From: Bradyrhizobium betae | GTDB lineage: Bacteria > Pseudomonadota > Alphaproteobacteria > Rhizobiales > Xanthobacteraceae | NCBI RefSeq assembly: GCF_008932115.1 | Contig: NZ_CP044543.1 | Span: forward strand, 6,826,501 to 6,890,500 | Reading direction: 5' to 3' | DNA: 64,000 bases | Shown here: one piece after another, positions 1 to 8,875 of the stretch | How positions within the stretch are numbered: position 1 is the first letter of the stretch | Layout: the number at the start of each line of letters is the position of its first letter | The notes under the pieces: model-generated | Told to the model about the DNA's origin: nothing | Database searches by the model: none | The model's input: only the letters and a program-made list of their open reading frames with translations | Made by a program: the position numbers and the translations under genes

Positions 1-521
1 ACACCCTCGACATCGCCCCGTTCGGCTATGAATATGTGCGCAACTCGCATTTCATGCCGGTCGGGCTCGAGGCGCCGGTCAGCCGCTTCGTTTCGCAGCC
101 GATCACCGTGCCGCAGGCCGCGCGCAGCTTCAAGCGCGCGGAAATCCGTCTGCACCAGGTGCCGCAACTGATGCGCTCCTGCTTCGTGCGCGCCTTCCTC
201 AACGAGCCCGGTGCCGACGCGTCGACCCCGATCAGGGGCAACCCGAGCTACGCCGGCTACATCTCGATCTTCGGACACGGCGCCTGCTACGGCGGTCCCG
301 GCCATTGCGATATCCCGCCGGCCCAGCCGCGACATTTCGACCTGCGCGGACGCAGTCACAATGCGCCGCGCAACCACCGGATCGACGTCACGGCCGCCGC
401 GAAGCAGGCGCTCAAGAAGAAAGGCCCCCTGCAGATCACGCTGGTGGTGATCGGCGGCGATTACCAGGAGGAGAGGGAGCTTCTGAAGCTCGAGGGCGTG
501 TCGATCAATTTCCTGGATTGA
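1..521 (+). CDS. Tyrosinase-like copper protein, C-terminal part (truncated by window edge)
   Basis: The frame is open from base 3 and ends in TGA at 519-521, so only the last 172 or so residues are visible. They resemble the beta-rich C-terminal half of a tyrosinase/polyphenol oxidase: a stretch on secondary structure and chain packing (IGGDYQEERELLKLEG near the end) and a Gly/His/Cys loop, FGHGACYGGPGHCD. The copper-binding histidine helices would lie upstream, outside the window, so catalytic competence cannot be judged. The gene sits 33 bp upstream of a LodA-type quinoprotein oxidase on the same strand and is probably co-transcribed with it. The family call is an inference from the tail and from the company it keeps. 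Confidence 0.55.
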   Translation, partial: TLDIAPFGYEYVRNSHFMPVGLEAPVSRFVSQPITVPQAARSFKRAEIRLHQVPQLMRSCFVRAFLNEPGADASTPIRGNPSYAGYISIFGHGACYGGPGHCDIPPAQPRHFDLRGRSHNAPRNHRIDVTAAAKQALKKKGPLQITLVVIGGDYQEERELLKLEGVSINFLD

Positions 522-554
522 GCAATTCCGGATTGAGAAGGTGGCGGGGAAGTC

Positions 555-2831
555 ATGGCGACGTATCGAATCCATCCGGGCATCGGCATCGCACGCCTGG
601 GCAACAGCGACACCGAATTCTATCTCGCGCCGGAGACGCCCGCGGCGATGCCTCTGGCCTGCGACAGTTTCGGCAATCCGCTGTATGGCGCCGACGGCGT
701 TACGCCGGTCCCGGTCAAGACGTTCAAGGACGCGCAAGGTCGCGTGAAGCGCCAGGCCGCGCGCTTCCAGATCTTCGTCTATGACGACGAGTCTCCCGAG
801 GGCCGCCCGCTTGCGCTCGGCGATGCCGTCGAGGGCGGTGGCAATCACGGCGTTCTGGTCGACATCCAGTGGCGCGCCTATGTCGCCAACAAGAAGTCCT
901 CCTGGTATCCGTTCACCGAGCTGAAGGGCGAGCACGGCTACGCCCCCGGCAGTGCGCGCCGCAATGCCGACATCACCGGCCAGGACCGCGACCTCCTCAT
1001 CATCGATCCCGGTCCGCGCAGCGTGAACGCAACCACCAACAGGCGCGCGCATTTCGATCGCTCGGGCGGCCCCGGCAGCTATGCGACCACGTTTCCCCCC
1101 AAGGGTCTGCAGCCCTTCGATATCGACACGCTGGGCGAGATGATGACCGACAACAAGGGGCGCCTGATCGTGCTCGGCGGTCACGGCAATTCGGGCATGG
1201 ACGTCAGCGGTAGCTTCGGTCCGAAGATCGAAGACTACGCCAACACCGACGGCTGGTACGACGACATCTCCGACGGTCCGGTGATGGCGCGGCTGATCAT
1301 GTATTCGAAGCAGGTCGGCCAGACCCGCTACGTCGACGTCGAGTTTCCGGCGTGGGTCGTGGTCGGCTACCCGCGCTTCGTGCCGCAGATCCTCGACATG
1401 ATCACGATGGACGAGGTGCTGTTCGATCTCTATGTGCGCGAGTTCGCCACCGACACCGAAATCTACGGCACCCTCGGCACCTACGACAATCCGCAGCAGA
1501 TCCCGTTTCGCGATCAGGCGGCGCTGCGCCACTGGCAGGCCGGTCGCCTCGCGTGGAATCGCAACTACCGGCCGTGGTTCTATCGCGATATCTGGCCGAT
1601 CCTGTTCCGGCCGGATGAGTTCCGATATCTGAACGACATCCTTCAGCAATCGAACTATCCGCACGACCAGGCGCAGCGCGGCACGTTCGATCCCGACAAG
1701 CTCTCGCAGACGCCAAAGCGTACAGCGCGGCCGCTGGAGGCGGAAACGCCGTCCGACGCGCCGCTGCGCGATGCCAGCCAGGGCGAGGCGGTGATGGCCG
1801 TGGCGGCGGTTGCCGGTCCGACGCGCCATGCCAAGGCCGATGACCCCTACGGACCGATGCGCCGCTTCCTGTTCGACCTGTTGCGCCGCGCCGGCGAAGC
1901 CAATTCCTTCCAGGTGCAGGACCGGGCGTCGTCGCGCGTCCATTCGCTGCCGCTGATGCCGCTGCTCTGCGGCGACAATCCGCTGACCAACGAGACGCCG
2001 TCGAAGTTTCTTCATCTTACCGAGTACCAGCTCTTCATCCTGGGCCAATGGGCGCGCGGCTGGTTCATCAACGAGAAGGAGGAGGGCTGGTTGCCCAAGG
2101 GCTATTCACCCTTCGAGCCTTACCCGAAGACGCCGCCGAAGACCGGCCGCGAACTCGACCGCGGCGTGCTCAGCAACGTGCTCGGCGGCGCTTTCTGTCC
2201 GGGCGGTGAGCTCGGCTGGGTGATGCGCAACCCCTCGATCTACTGGGCGCCTTACCGCATCAACGCCGACCGCAGCGTCTCCGATTTTCTCCAGAGCGCC
2301 GCCCAGGCCAACCAGGACCAGGGCAGCGTTATCGCCGACCCGACCTTCAACGTGGAGTCGCCGCTCGCCCAGGACAATGATTTTGAAACCGGTCTTCAGC
2401 CGGGCGATCTGACGAAATACATGGGCCTGCCCTGGCAGTCCGACTTCAACGAATGCACCACGCAGCCGATCAACATCACCTACGCCGACTGGAACAATCT
2501 CTGGCCAGCCAGCGACAACGACGATCGCTTGCAGCGCGACGAGAAGACCTGGACCACGCTCTGGTGGCCGGCGCATCGGCCCCTGCAGTCGTTCGAAATC
2601 GCATCCATCCAAAACGGCCGGCCCGCTTATGTCTGGACCACCTGGAGCCGCGGTGTTCCGCAGACGCCGGTCGGTGACCTCAAGATGGTGACCGAGTGGT
2701 GCAAGCTCGGCTTCATCGTGCGCAACCCCTACGAGCCGGCCGTCCAGCCCGCCGACAATTACAGAGCCAAGTACATCAGCGTCGAGCGAACAGCAGGATC
2801 GAATCCCGGTCCCAAAAGCGAGGCATCATGA
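555..2831 (+). CDS. lodA: LodA/GoxA-type amino-acid oxidase with cysteine tryptophylquinone cofactor
   Basis: A 758-residue protein of the LodA (L-lysine epsilon-oxidase)/GoxA (glycine oxidase) family, which oxidatively deaminates an amino acid and releases H2O2. The N-terminus (YRIHPGIGIARLGNS) is the family hallmark. The two residues that form the cysteine tryptophylquinone cofactor are visible: Cys548 in GGAFCPGGELGW and Trp627 in LPWQSDFNEC, spaced as in LodA. Length fits the family (about 700-760). It overlaps the next gene by 4 bp (ATGA) and lies in one run with a LodB-like flavoprotein, which family members need for cofactor maturation. There is no obvious signal peptide. Substrate specificity cannot be read from sequence. 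The ATG at 555 is preceded by a GGCGGGGAAG stretch. Confidence 0.9.
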   Translation: MATYRIHPGIGIARLGNSDTEFYLAPETPAAMPLACDSFGNPLYGADGVTPVPVKTFKDAQGRVKRQAARFQIFVYDDESPEGRPLALGDAVEGGGNHGVLVDIQWRAYVANKKSSWYPFTELKGEHGYAPGSARRNADITGQDRDLLIIDPGPRSVNATTNRRAHFDRSGGPGSYATTFPPKGLQPFDIDTLGEMMTDNKGRLIVLGGHGNSGMDVSGSFGPKIEDYANTDGWYDDISDGPVMARLIMYSKQVGQTRYVDVEFPAWVVVGYPRFVPQILDMITMDEVLFDLYVREFATDTEIYGTLGTYDNPQQIPFRDQAALRHWQAGRLAWNRNYRPWFYRDIWPILFRPDEFRYLNDILQQSNYPHDQAQRGTFDPDKLSQTPKRTARPLEAETPSDAPLRDASQGEAVMAVAAVAGPTRHAKADDPYGPMRRFLFDLLRRAGEANSFQVQDRASSRVHSLPLMPLLCGDNPLTNETPSKFLHLTEYQLFILGQWARGWFINEKEEGWLPKGYSPFEPYPKTPPKTGRELDRGVLSNVLGGAFCPGGELGWVMRNPSIYWAPYRINADRSVSDFLQSAAQANQDQGSVIADPTFNVESPLAQDNDFETGLQPGDLTKYMGLPWQSDFNECTTQPINITYADWNNLWPASDNDDRLQRDEKTWTTLWWPAHRPLQSFEIASIQNGRPAYVWTTWSRGVPQTPVGDLKMVTEWCKLGFIVRNPYEPAVQPADNYRAKYISVERTAGSNPGPKSEAS

Positions 2832-3244
2832 GCGACAATCCGTTCGTCGGACATTGGACCTACCGCAGCCTGCTCAACGATCCCGACGTCAATACGGCCT
2901 TCAACAATCTCGAGTTCGGCCGTGGCACGATCGAGATCGTGGAGGGGCCGATGCAGCTGCTGGCCGGCACGATCGGTGGCCCCGGCTGGTCACTCGCACT
3001 GAAGGGATCGCGCGCCTACGGCTCGCCGATGCAGGCGCGCTTCCAGGGCACCGGCGTCGTCGGCGGCGAGGAATGGATCTACGATTATTGGGGCTCGCTG
3101 GTGCCGGCCTGGCCCAACGGCGTCGACCAGCGTCCTTCCATCGTCGGTTCGGTGATCCGGACCATCCCGCACAGTGGCGGCTCGCCGGGCACGGTGGCGC
3201 CGGCCGGTGTGGTCGCGTCGTTTTACGCTGTCCGGGCCGACTGA
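2828..3244 (+). CDS. Small conserved protein between lodA and lodB
   Basis: A 138-residue protein whose ATG overlaps the lodA stop (ATGA) and whose stop lies 2 bp before the lodB start, so the three are translationally linked. It begins SDNPFVGHWTYRSLLNDP and is rich in Gly, Trp and aromatic beta-strand patterns (for example EEWIYDYWGSLVPAWP), with no signal peptide or membrane helix. The FxGHWTYRS opening recalls small avidin/lipocalin-like beta-barrels, but I do not recognise a named family and that resemblance is weak. Its position suggests a role with the quinoprotein: stability, maturation or substrate handling. Confidence 0.8.
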   Translation: MSDNPFVGHWTYRSLLNDPDVNTAFNNLEFGRGTIEIVEGPMQLLAGTIGGPGWSLALKGSRAYGSPMQARFQGTGVVGGEEWIYDYWGSLVPAWPNGVDQRPSIVGSVIRTIPHSGGSPGTVAPAGVVASFYAVRAD

Positions 3245-3246
3245 CC

Positions 3247-4362
3247 TTGGCCGCGTTCGACATCATCATTGCGGGCGCAGGGCCAGCCGGCGCTGCCGCT
3301 TCCCGTGCGCTTGCAATGTGCGCGCCGGAGCTTCGGGTGGCCGTGATCGCGCCGGACCAGCGGCGCGGGCGGGGTCAAGGACGAGGCGAGGTGTTGTCGC
3401 CGCTGGTTCAGCCGATGCTGCGCCAGCTCGGTCTGTGGTCGTCCTTTCTGGCGCAGGAGTTTGCGCCATCACATCGCACGCTGACGTCATGGGACGAGCC
3501 CGGCCTGACATCGAGCGAATTGCTGCTCGAGGCGCGCGGGCCGTCATGGCGCGTTGACCGCGCCGGGTTCGACGATTGGATCGCAACGGAAGGCTGCCGA
3601 GCCGCCGTGCGCGTCGATGCGAAGGTCGCTCATCTTGCGCGTGAGGCGGACGGCTGGTCCGTCGCTTGCGACGACGGCGATCGCCATTCGGCCCGGCTGA
3701 TCGTCGATGCGACCGGCCGCACCCGTGCACTCGCCCATCGCCAGGGTCTGCGGGCGAAAGCGCAGGACCGTCTCATCGCAGCCTACGCCGAGGCGACGAT
3801 GTCGGGGCAAGGCGCACCGGAATTGCTCGTCGAGGCGTTTGAAGATGGCTGGTGGTACACGCTGGCACTGGACGGGGGCAGGCGCGCGTTCGCCTGCATG
3901 ACGGACGCCGATCTTGCTCGCGGCCTCAGGCTGAGCACGCCGGACGGCTGGCGCGCGGCGCTCGCCGGGACGCAATTCGTCTCGGCGCTCGCGAGCAAGA
4001 TCATTCAGCTCGATGAGCCGCGCCTGGTCCCGGCGGGCAGCCGATGTGCGGCAACGGCGGCCGGCTTCCGTTTCCTCTGCGCGGGCGATGCCGCAAGCGC
4101 TTTCGATCCGATCTCCGGCCACGGCGTGGTCAAGGCGATGCGCTCCGGCGTGTTCGCCGCCTACGCGGCGTCTGATTGCCTGGTCCGCGGTGATGTCGCT
4201 GCCCTCGACCGTTACGGCGCATGGGTCGCGCGCGAAGCCGCAGTCTATGCGACGACGTTGAGTGAGCACTACGGAAGCGTATCGCGCTGGGCCGCGCGGC
4301 CGTTTTGGCAGCGCCGGCGCGCATCTTCGAGCAATTCCTTGAACGGTCTTTCGGAACAATAG
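3247..4362 (+). CDS. lodB: LodB-like FAD-dependent oxidoreductase (quinoprotein maturation)
   Basis: A 371-residue flavoprotein of the tryptophan-halogenase/geranylgeranyl-reductase-like group. The FAD-binding GxGxxG loop is near the N-terminus (IIAGAGPAGAAASRALA), and a second FAD motif lies near residue 280 (CAGDAASAFDPISGHGV). In Marinomonas the LodB partner is needed to generate the tryptophylquinone of LodA, and this gene directly follows a lodA-like gene. The start is taken as TTG at 3247 because it keeps the FAD loop at the expected distance from the N-terminus; the upstream in-frame sequence overlaps the preceding gene in a different frame. The 10 bp to the next gene suggest one operon. 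Confidence 0.85.
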   Translation: MAAFDIIIAGAGPAGAAASRALAMCAPELRVAVIAPDQRRGRGQGRGEVLSPLVQPMLRQLGLWSSFLAQEFAPSHRTLTSWDEPGLTSSELLLEARGPSWRVDRAGFDDWIATEGCRAAVRVDAKVAHLAREADGWSVACDDGDRHSARLIVDATGRTRALAHRQGLRAKAQDRLIAAYAEATMSGQGAPELLVEAFEDGWWYTLALDGGRRAFACMTDADLARGLRLSTPDGWRAALAGTQFVSALASKIIQLDEPRLVPAGSRCAATAAGFRFLCAGDAASAFDPISGHGVVKAMRSGVFAAYAASDCLVRGDVAALDRYGAWVAREAAVYATTLSEHYGSVSRWAARPFWQRRRASSSNSLNGLSEQ

Positions 4363-4372
4363 GGCGGATAAA

Positions 4373-6565
4373 ATGATGAAGAGCTTCGCGCGAATTGGTC
4401 TTGTCATTGCCGCGCTCGGATCGAGTATTCCGGCATTTGCGGCACCGGTTCCCCGGGCTTTCGAGCCGCCGCCGACGTTGCCCGGACAGGGCAGCGTGGT
4501 GCAACTGGAGGCCGCCGTGGCGCCGGCCGTCGGCGGCTGCCGGCCGCAAGGGTCGATCTCGCGCAGCGGCTCGATCGTCTCGGTGGTGCTCAACTTCGTG
4601 CGCGGTCGCTTCTTCATCAACAATCCCGATCCGACGGATCCGCACCCGGACGGTCTCGACCCGGTCGAGCTGCGCTCCTATGGCGGTTGCAAGTCGGGCC
4701 CCGCGATCTTCGTCAAGCCGGGCGATACGCTGCGCGTCGACCTGATCAATCAGCTTACGAAGGACGATCCGAGCTGTCTGCCGAATCCTCCGGCCGGGCT
4801 GGGCTTGCCGGCGCTGGTCGGCTGCTTCAACACCACCAATCTCCACACGCACGGCCTGCACGTCTCGCCCGCCGGCAACAGCGACAACGTGCTGCTCAAC
4901 ATCGCGCCGCAGTCGAAGTTTCCGTACGAGATCAACATCCCGAACGACCATCCCGCAGGGACGTTCTGGTATCACGCACACCGTCATGGCTCGACGGCGG
5001 TGCAGGTGGCCAGCGGTGCGTCAGGCGTCCTCGTCGTCAAGGGCGAGCGCCCCTATACGCCACCGTCGCCGCAGAACCCGCGGCCCATCGCCGATATCGA
5101 CACGGTGCTGCATGACGACAACGGGACGCCGCTGAAGGAACAGCTGTTCCTGTTCCAGCAGATTGCCTATGCCTGCTTCGCCAACCTGCCGAACCAGGCA
5201 GGCGGCCCGTGGCAGCAGATCTACACCACCCAAGGGCTCTACAACGTCAACAGCCCGCCGAATATCGCCAACGCACCATGGACGTGCCCGCTCGCGACAT
5301 CAGGCAATCCGGTCAGCCCCGGCGTCGTCGAGAACTTCGGCCTGCAACTGGACTCCGCGACGATCTGGGACACCAATGGCCGCTTCACCAGCGTCAACGG
5401 CATCGTGCAACCGACGCTCACTGTGCCGGCTGGCGAGATCCAGCGCTGGCGCTTCGTTCATGCCGGCATTCACGACACGGTCAACGTCCAGCTCGTGCGC
5501 GCAACAGCTGTCGGCGCAACGAACCTGATCACGACTTCGGCGCTGAGCGGCAACCGCCAGCAGCAGAAGGACGATCTTCTGGCGTCCTGCAACGCATCGC
5601 CCTCGACGCTCATCCCGCAGTTCGAGATTGCAACCGACGGTCTGACCCGGGTCAAAATGCGCACCGTGCACGCCTCGCAAGTCGGCGGCGTGCTGGAATC
5701 GAACTACATGCAGCCCGGCTATCGCAGCGACGTCCTCGTCGTCTTCCCCTCGGACGGCGACTATTGCCTGCTCAACCAGGCGGCGCCGCCAGCCGAGCGC
5801 GTGTCCAACGGCAACGGCGGCGGGCAGGGGCCATCGACGCCGCAATTGCTGGCCTACATCCATGTCCGTGGCGGACAGCCCGTGACCGGCGACCTCCAGG
5901 CCTATGTCGGCAAGGCTCTGTACGATGCCAATCCGGCGCTGCCGGACCCCGTCCGCACCGGATTGCGTGACGGCGACCTGCGGCCGTGGGCACCGTTCGA
6001 GAACCTTGCTTCGCCCGCGGCCGGCAGCCAGGAGCAGCAGGCTGCTTTCGCGATCAATTTCCCGGCGTTCACGGTCAACAGCAAGTCCTACGATCCCGAC
6101 GTGGTGAACTTCACGCGCGAGGTCAACACCACGGATGACTGGCTGCTCAGCGCGCAGGGCGAGCCGCACATCTTCCACATCCACGTCAATCCGTTCCAGG
6201 TGATCGACGTCGTCACGACCAACGCCAACGGTCAGCAGATCTCGATCTACAATCCCGACGGCAGCTGCAAGGCGGACATCGTGTATGCCGACAAGCAGCA
6301 ACTGGCCAACCAGTATTGCGGCATGTGGCACACATTCCGCGACACCATCATCGTCGAGAACAACTACCAGATCCGCGTCAGGACGCGGTACGACCGCTAC
6401 ATCGGCGAGTACGTCCTGCATTGCCACATCCTCGACCACGAGGACGCCGGCATGATGGCGAACATCGAGATCGTGCCGGACCTCAACGCGCCGGGCGGCG
6501 GCCTCGGGATGGCCGGCATGCGTCACGCCAAGCCGGCCGGGATGCCGGGAGGCCATCGACATTGA
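4373..6565 (+). CDS. Secreted multicopper oxidase
   Basis: A 730-residue cupredoxin-type multicopper oxidase with a Sec signal peptide (about residues 1-23, ending IPAFA). All four copper-binding blocks are present: HTHGLH at residues 158-163, WYHAHRHG in the first domain, HIFHIHVNP in the last domain, and the C-terminal HCHILDHEDAGMM with His683-Cys684-His685 and an axial Met. It is longer than typical CueO/laccase proteins (about 500) because of inserts between domains. It ends in a Met/His-rich tail (GMPGGHRH). It sits in the oxidase cluster right after lodB. An extracytoplasmic phenol or metal oxidase role is likely; the substrate is unknown. Confidence 0.9.
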   Translation: MMKSFARIGLVIAALGSSIPAFAAPVPRAFEPPPTLPGQGSVVQLEAAVAPAVGGCRPQGSISRSGSIVSVVLNFVRGRFFINNPDPTDPHPDGLDPVELRSYGGCKSGPAIFVKPGDTLRVDLINQLTKDDPSCLPNPPAGLGLPALVGCFNTTNLHTHGLHVSPAGNSDNVLLNIAPQSKFPYEINIPNDHPAGTFWYHAHRHGSTAVQVASGASGVLVVKGERPYTPPSPQNPRPIADIDTVLHDDNGTPLKEQLFLFQQIAYACFANLPNQAGGPWQQIYTTQGLYNVNSPPNIANAPWTCPLATSGNPVSPGVVENFGLQLDSATIWDTNGRFTSVNGIVQPTLTVPAGEIQRWRFVHAGIHDTVNVQLVRATAVGATNLITTSALSGNRQQQKDDLLASCNASPSTLIPQFEIATDGLTRVKMRTVHASQVGGVLESNYMQPGYRSDVLVVFPSDGDYCLLNQAAPPAERVSNGNGGGQGPSTPQLLAYIHVRGGQPVTGDLQAYVGKALYDANPALPDPVRTGLRDGDLRPWAPFENLASPAAGSQEQQAAFAINFPAFTVNSKSYDPDVVNFTREVNTTDDWLLSAQGEPHIFHIHVNPFQVIDVVTTNANGQQISIYNPDGSCKADIVYADKQQLANQYCGMWHTFRDTIIVENNYQIRVRTRYDRYIGEYVLHCHILDHEDAGMMANIEIVPDLNAPGGGLGMAGMRHAKPAGMPGGHRH

Positions 6566-6597
6566 GCGCGGCTGCCGGCGAGGGAGGATCGAGCGCG

Positions 6598-7245
6598 ATG
6601 AAAATCGGAATTCCCGTCTATGAAGGCGTCGACATGCTCGACGTCGCCGGCCCCTTCGAGATGTTCGACTGGGCCGAATTCGATGTCGAACTGGTCGCGG
6701 CCGAGCCGGGATTGAAACGGTTTCGCGGGGGATTTCGATTTGAGGTCACGAAATCCTTCGCGGAATGCACCCAGTACGACGCCGTCTGGGTTCCCGGCGG
6801 CGATCCCCCCGCGCTGGCCGGGATCATCAACGATCCGCACCGGGCCTACTTCAATTTTCTGACCAAGCAGGCAGCCGGCGCGAAGTACATGTGCTCGGTC
6901 TGCGAAGGAGCGATGTTGCTGGCGGCGTCAGGTCTTCTCGACGGCTACTCTGCGACGACGCACTGGGCCTTCCTTGGATGCTTTGCGTCGATCGCTCCGA
7001 AGGTGAAGGTTGCCGAAGGACACCCGCGTTTCGTGCTGGATCGCAACCGTCTGACGGGAGGCGGCATCTCGGCAGGTCTCGACGAGGCGCTGATGCTGAT
7101 CACGCTGCTCGGCGGCACCGAATTGGCACGTGAGGTTCAGCAGAATACCCAATATTATCCGGACCCACCGGTCCGCAGTCCGATCCCGCCAACGCCAAAG
7201 CAATGTCCCATCCCTGGCGTAAAGTCATCGGGGGCGAAACAATAG
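6598..7245 (+). CDS. DJ-1/PfpI family protein, isonitrile-hydratase-like
   Basis: A 215-residue protein of the DJ-1/ThiJ/PfpI superfamily. The nucleophile elbow holds Cys102 in CSVCEGAMLLAASGLLDG, and the acidic residue near the N-terminus (LDVAGPFEMF) matches the Asp used by cyclohexyl-isocyanide hydratase rather than the Glu of DJ-1 itself. The domain ends near residue 185 and a Pro-rich tail follows. The ATG at 6598 follows a GGGAGGATCGAGCGCG purine-rich leader. It starts 32 bp after the multicopper oxidase stop, so it probably closes the same operon. A TTG at 6563 overlapping that stop is an alternative start. The exact substrate is not determinable. Confidence 0.8.
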   Translation: MKIGIPVYEGVDMLDVAGPFEMFDWAEFDVELVAAEPGLKRFRGGFRFEVTKSFAECTQYDAVWVPGGDPPALAGIINDPHRAYFNFLTKQAAGAKYMCSVCEGAMLLAASGLLDGYSATTHWAFLGCFASIAPKVKVAEGHPRFVLDRNRLTGGGISAGLDEALMLITLLGGTELAREVQQNTQYYPDPPVRSPIPPTPKQCPIPGVKSSGAKQ

Positions 7246-7335
7246 GGCAGCACCCAGGGCCGGTTCAGCCTCGGAAGGCCCGGTTCCGTCACGACGGCCG
7301 GCGGAACTTTTGCCCATGGTCCGCGTTACCTTGCC

Positions 7336-7536
7336 ATGGCTGAAGATATTTCCTTTCGACGCAAACCCCTGACCCCCGAACAGCGACAGGCGCGCGATGC
7401 GGTACGCCGCGTCGAGGCTGAAAAGGCCATGCGCGACCATGAGCAGGCGCAAAAGGCATTCTACGCCAACAAGGAACGACTGAGGGAAGAGCGGCTCGCG
7501 CGAGAAGCTAGAGAAGCGAACACGCCGAAGACCTGA
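7336..7536 (+). CDS. Small charged helical protein, unknown function
   Basis: A 66-residue, highly charged protein (Arg, Glu, Ala, Lys) predicted to be a single long alpha helix or coiled coil; the middle reads VEAEKAMRDHEQAQKAF. It has no signal peptide or membrane segment. Composition and codon use look coding, and short proteins of this style are common in Bradyrhizobium. I cannot assign a function. No strong ribosome binding site precedes the ATG. Confidence 0.6.
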   Translation: MAEDISFRRKPLTPEQRQARDAVRRVEAEKAMRDHEQAQKAFYANKERLREERLAREAREANTPKT

Positions 7537-7588
7537 TCGACCGCGGTTGTCGCCGCAATATCTCGTGCGTTCTGTCCTCTGTGCCGGC

Positions 7589-7816
7589 TTAGTAGCGCCG
7601 GTCAGACGCGCGCGCCGCGCCGAGGGCGAGCTTGAGTGCCTGGACGGCGCCTGCGAACGGGCCGCGCGGGGATTGCGCCTCGATTGCTTCGGCTGCAATC
7701 CGGCAATCGTCCGCGACCTTGAGCAATCCGCTTCGCGCGAGATCCAAGGTGGATAGGGCTGCCTGCTCCAGGCAGACCCTTTCAAGCCGTCGAAACTCCC
7801 GCAACTCTTTGTTCAT
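7589..7816 (-). CDS. Small helical protein, unknown function
   Basis: A 75-residue protein beginning MNKELREFRRLERVCLEQA, largely helical, with one Cys and no membrane segment. It is convergent with the preceding small gene. Its start lies 44 bp from a TTAA-N7-TAAA element (7860-7874) that could drive it. Function not recognised. Confidence 0.6.
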   Translation of the reverse strand: MNKELREFRRLERVCLEQAALSTLDLARSGLLKVADDCRIAAEAIEAQSPRGPFAGAVQALKLALGAARASDRRY

Positions 7817-7859
7817 GCGTCAGCTCTCGATGTCCCGGGCCATGCGGCGCTGAGTCTGT

Positions 7860-7874
7860 TTAACGATTGGTAAA
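7860..7874. promoter_or_regulatory. CtrA-like box (TTAA-N7-TAAA)
   Basis: TTAACGATTGGTAAA matches the alphaproteobacterial CtrA recognition pattern TTAA-N7-TTAA with one mismatch. A near-identical element (TTAACGCTTGGTAAA) lies at 60816-60830 upstream of flgB. It sits between the divergent genes at 7816 and 8069. Seen directly; regulator identity is inferred. Confidence 0.4.
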
Positions 7875-8068
7875 CACCCCTGACTAGCCGACGTGGCTAG
7901 CGCGGAGCTGGTGTGTGCCGTGCACGCTCCGGCCCCGCCTGCATCGGCGGGCTTGACGGGGTTTGCCTTCCACCGGAAGCTTCGACTGATCCTGAACTGA
8001 CATGAACCACGGAGACGTTCGCTCTCACCCAGTCCGATCCGCATCAAGCGAAAGCATTGGAGCTGACC

Positions 8069-8386
8069 ATGACCACGTTCGACAAGCGCGAGCAGGGCTT
8101 TGAGGCCAAATTCGCCCACGACGAGGAGCTCGTGTTCAAGGCCACGGCCCGGTCCAACAAGCTGCTCGGCCACTGGGCTGCAGCGCAGCTCGAGCTCAGC
8201 GGCGCAGCCGCGGCGAGCTATGTGACCGCGCTGGTGACGGACAATCTGGAGAGCCAGACGATCGACGGCGTCGTGGGCAAGGTGTCAGACGATCTCGCCG
8301 GCAAGGGCGTGACGCGTGAGCAGGTCGCGCAAAAGCTTCAGGATTGCCTGCACCAGGCCGTTCAGCAGATCGAGGCAAAAGCCTGA
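8069..8386 (+). CDS. F1-ATPase zeta subunit (DUF1476)
   Basis: A 105-residue protein beginning MTTFDKREQGFEAKFAHDEE, which is the characteristic N-terminus of the DUF1476/ATPase zeta family. In alphaproteobacteria this soluble protein inhibits F1Fo-ATP synthase by inserting its N-terminal helix into F1. The rest is four-helix (WAAAQLELSG, GVTREQVAQKLQDCLHQ). The ATG at 8069 gives the standard family length; the ATG at 8057 would add four residues. It stands alone, as is usual, away from the atp operon. Confidence 0.9.
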   Translation: MTTFDKREQGFEAKFAHDEELVFKATARSNKLLGHWAAAQLELSGAAAASYVTALVTDNLESQTIDGVVGKVSDDLAGKGVTREQVAQKLQDCLHQAVQQIEAKA

Positions 8387-8404
8387 GCGGCGCGCCGTCG
8401 GCGC

Positions 8405-8875
8405 TCACAGTTCCATGTAGACGATCTCGATGGGCTCGCCGCCAAGGCCGTGCGAGAACAGCCCTCTGCCCGTGCTTCTGAAGCCGTATCGTTGGTAGAA
8501 GGCTTCGGCGTTAATGGTGGCCTCGAGTCGGATTGGCCCGCTATGGCCTTGGCGTGCCTGGGCGACGCCGATGTCGAGCAGTCGTTGACCGAGCCCGGAG
8601 CCGGCCGCCTCGGGCAGGACGAACAATCGGGTGACCTCGCCGGGCTCGGCATCGACGAACCCGACGACCACGCCGTTGCGAAGGCAGACGGTCATCTGCC
8701 CTTTGGCGATGAGCTCTTCGTAGAACCGGGGCGACCGCTCGCCCATCCAGTTCTCGATCTGCGCCGGCGAATAGCATCCGTTCGCCAGACCGGCGATCGA
8801 AGCTTTGGTGATGTTGAACACCGTTTCCGCGTCGTCCGGATGGGCCGCTCTGAAAGACACCTCGTCATTCGGCAT
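8405..8875 (-). CDS. GNAT family N-acetyltransferase
   Basis: A 156-residue protein with the GNAT fold. The acetyl-CoA-binding motif A is visible as FVLPEAAGSGLGQRLLDIG (R/QxxGxG/A type), and the C-terminus has the usual YQRYGFRSTGRG beta-bulge motif. The chosen ATG at 8875 overlaps the end of the upstream UPF0114 gene by 11 bp, suggesting coupling. Substrate unknown. Confidence 0.85.
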   Translation of the reverse strand: MPNDEVSFRAAHPDDAETVFNITKASIAGLANGCYSPAQIENWMGERSPRFYEELIAKGQMTVCLRNGVVVGFVDAEPGEVTRLFVLPEAAGSGLGQRLLDIGVAQARQGHSGPIRLEATINAEAFYQRYGFRSTGRGLFSHGLGGEPIEIVYMEL

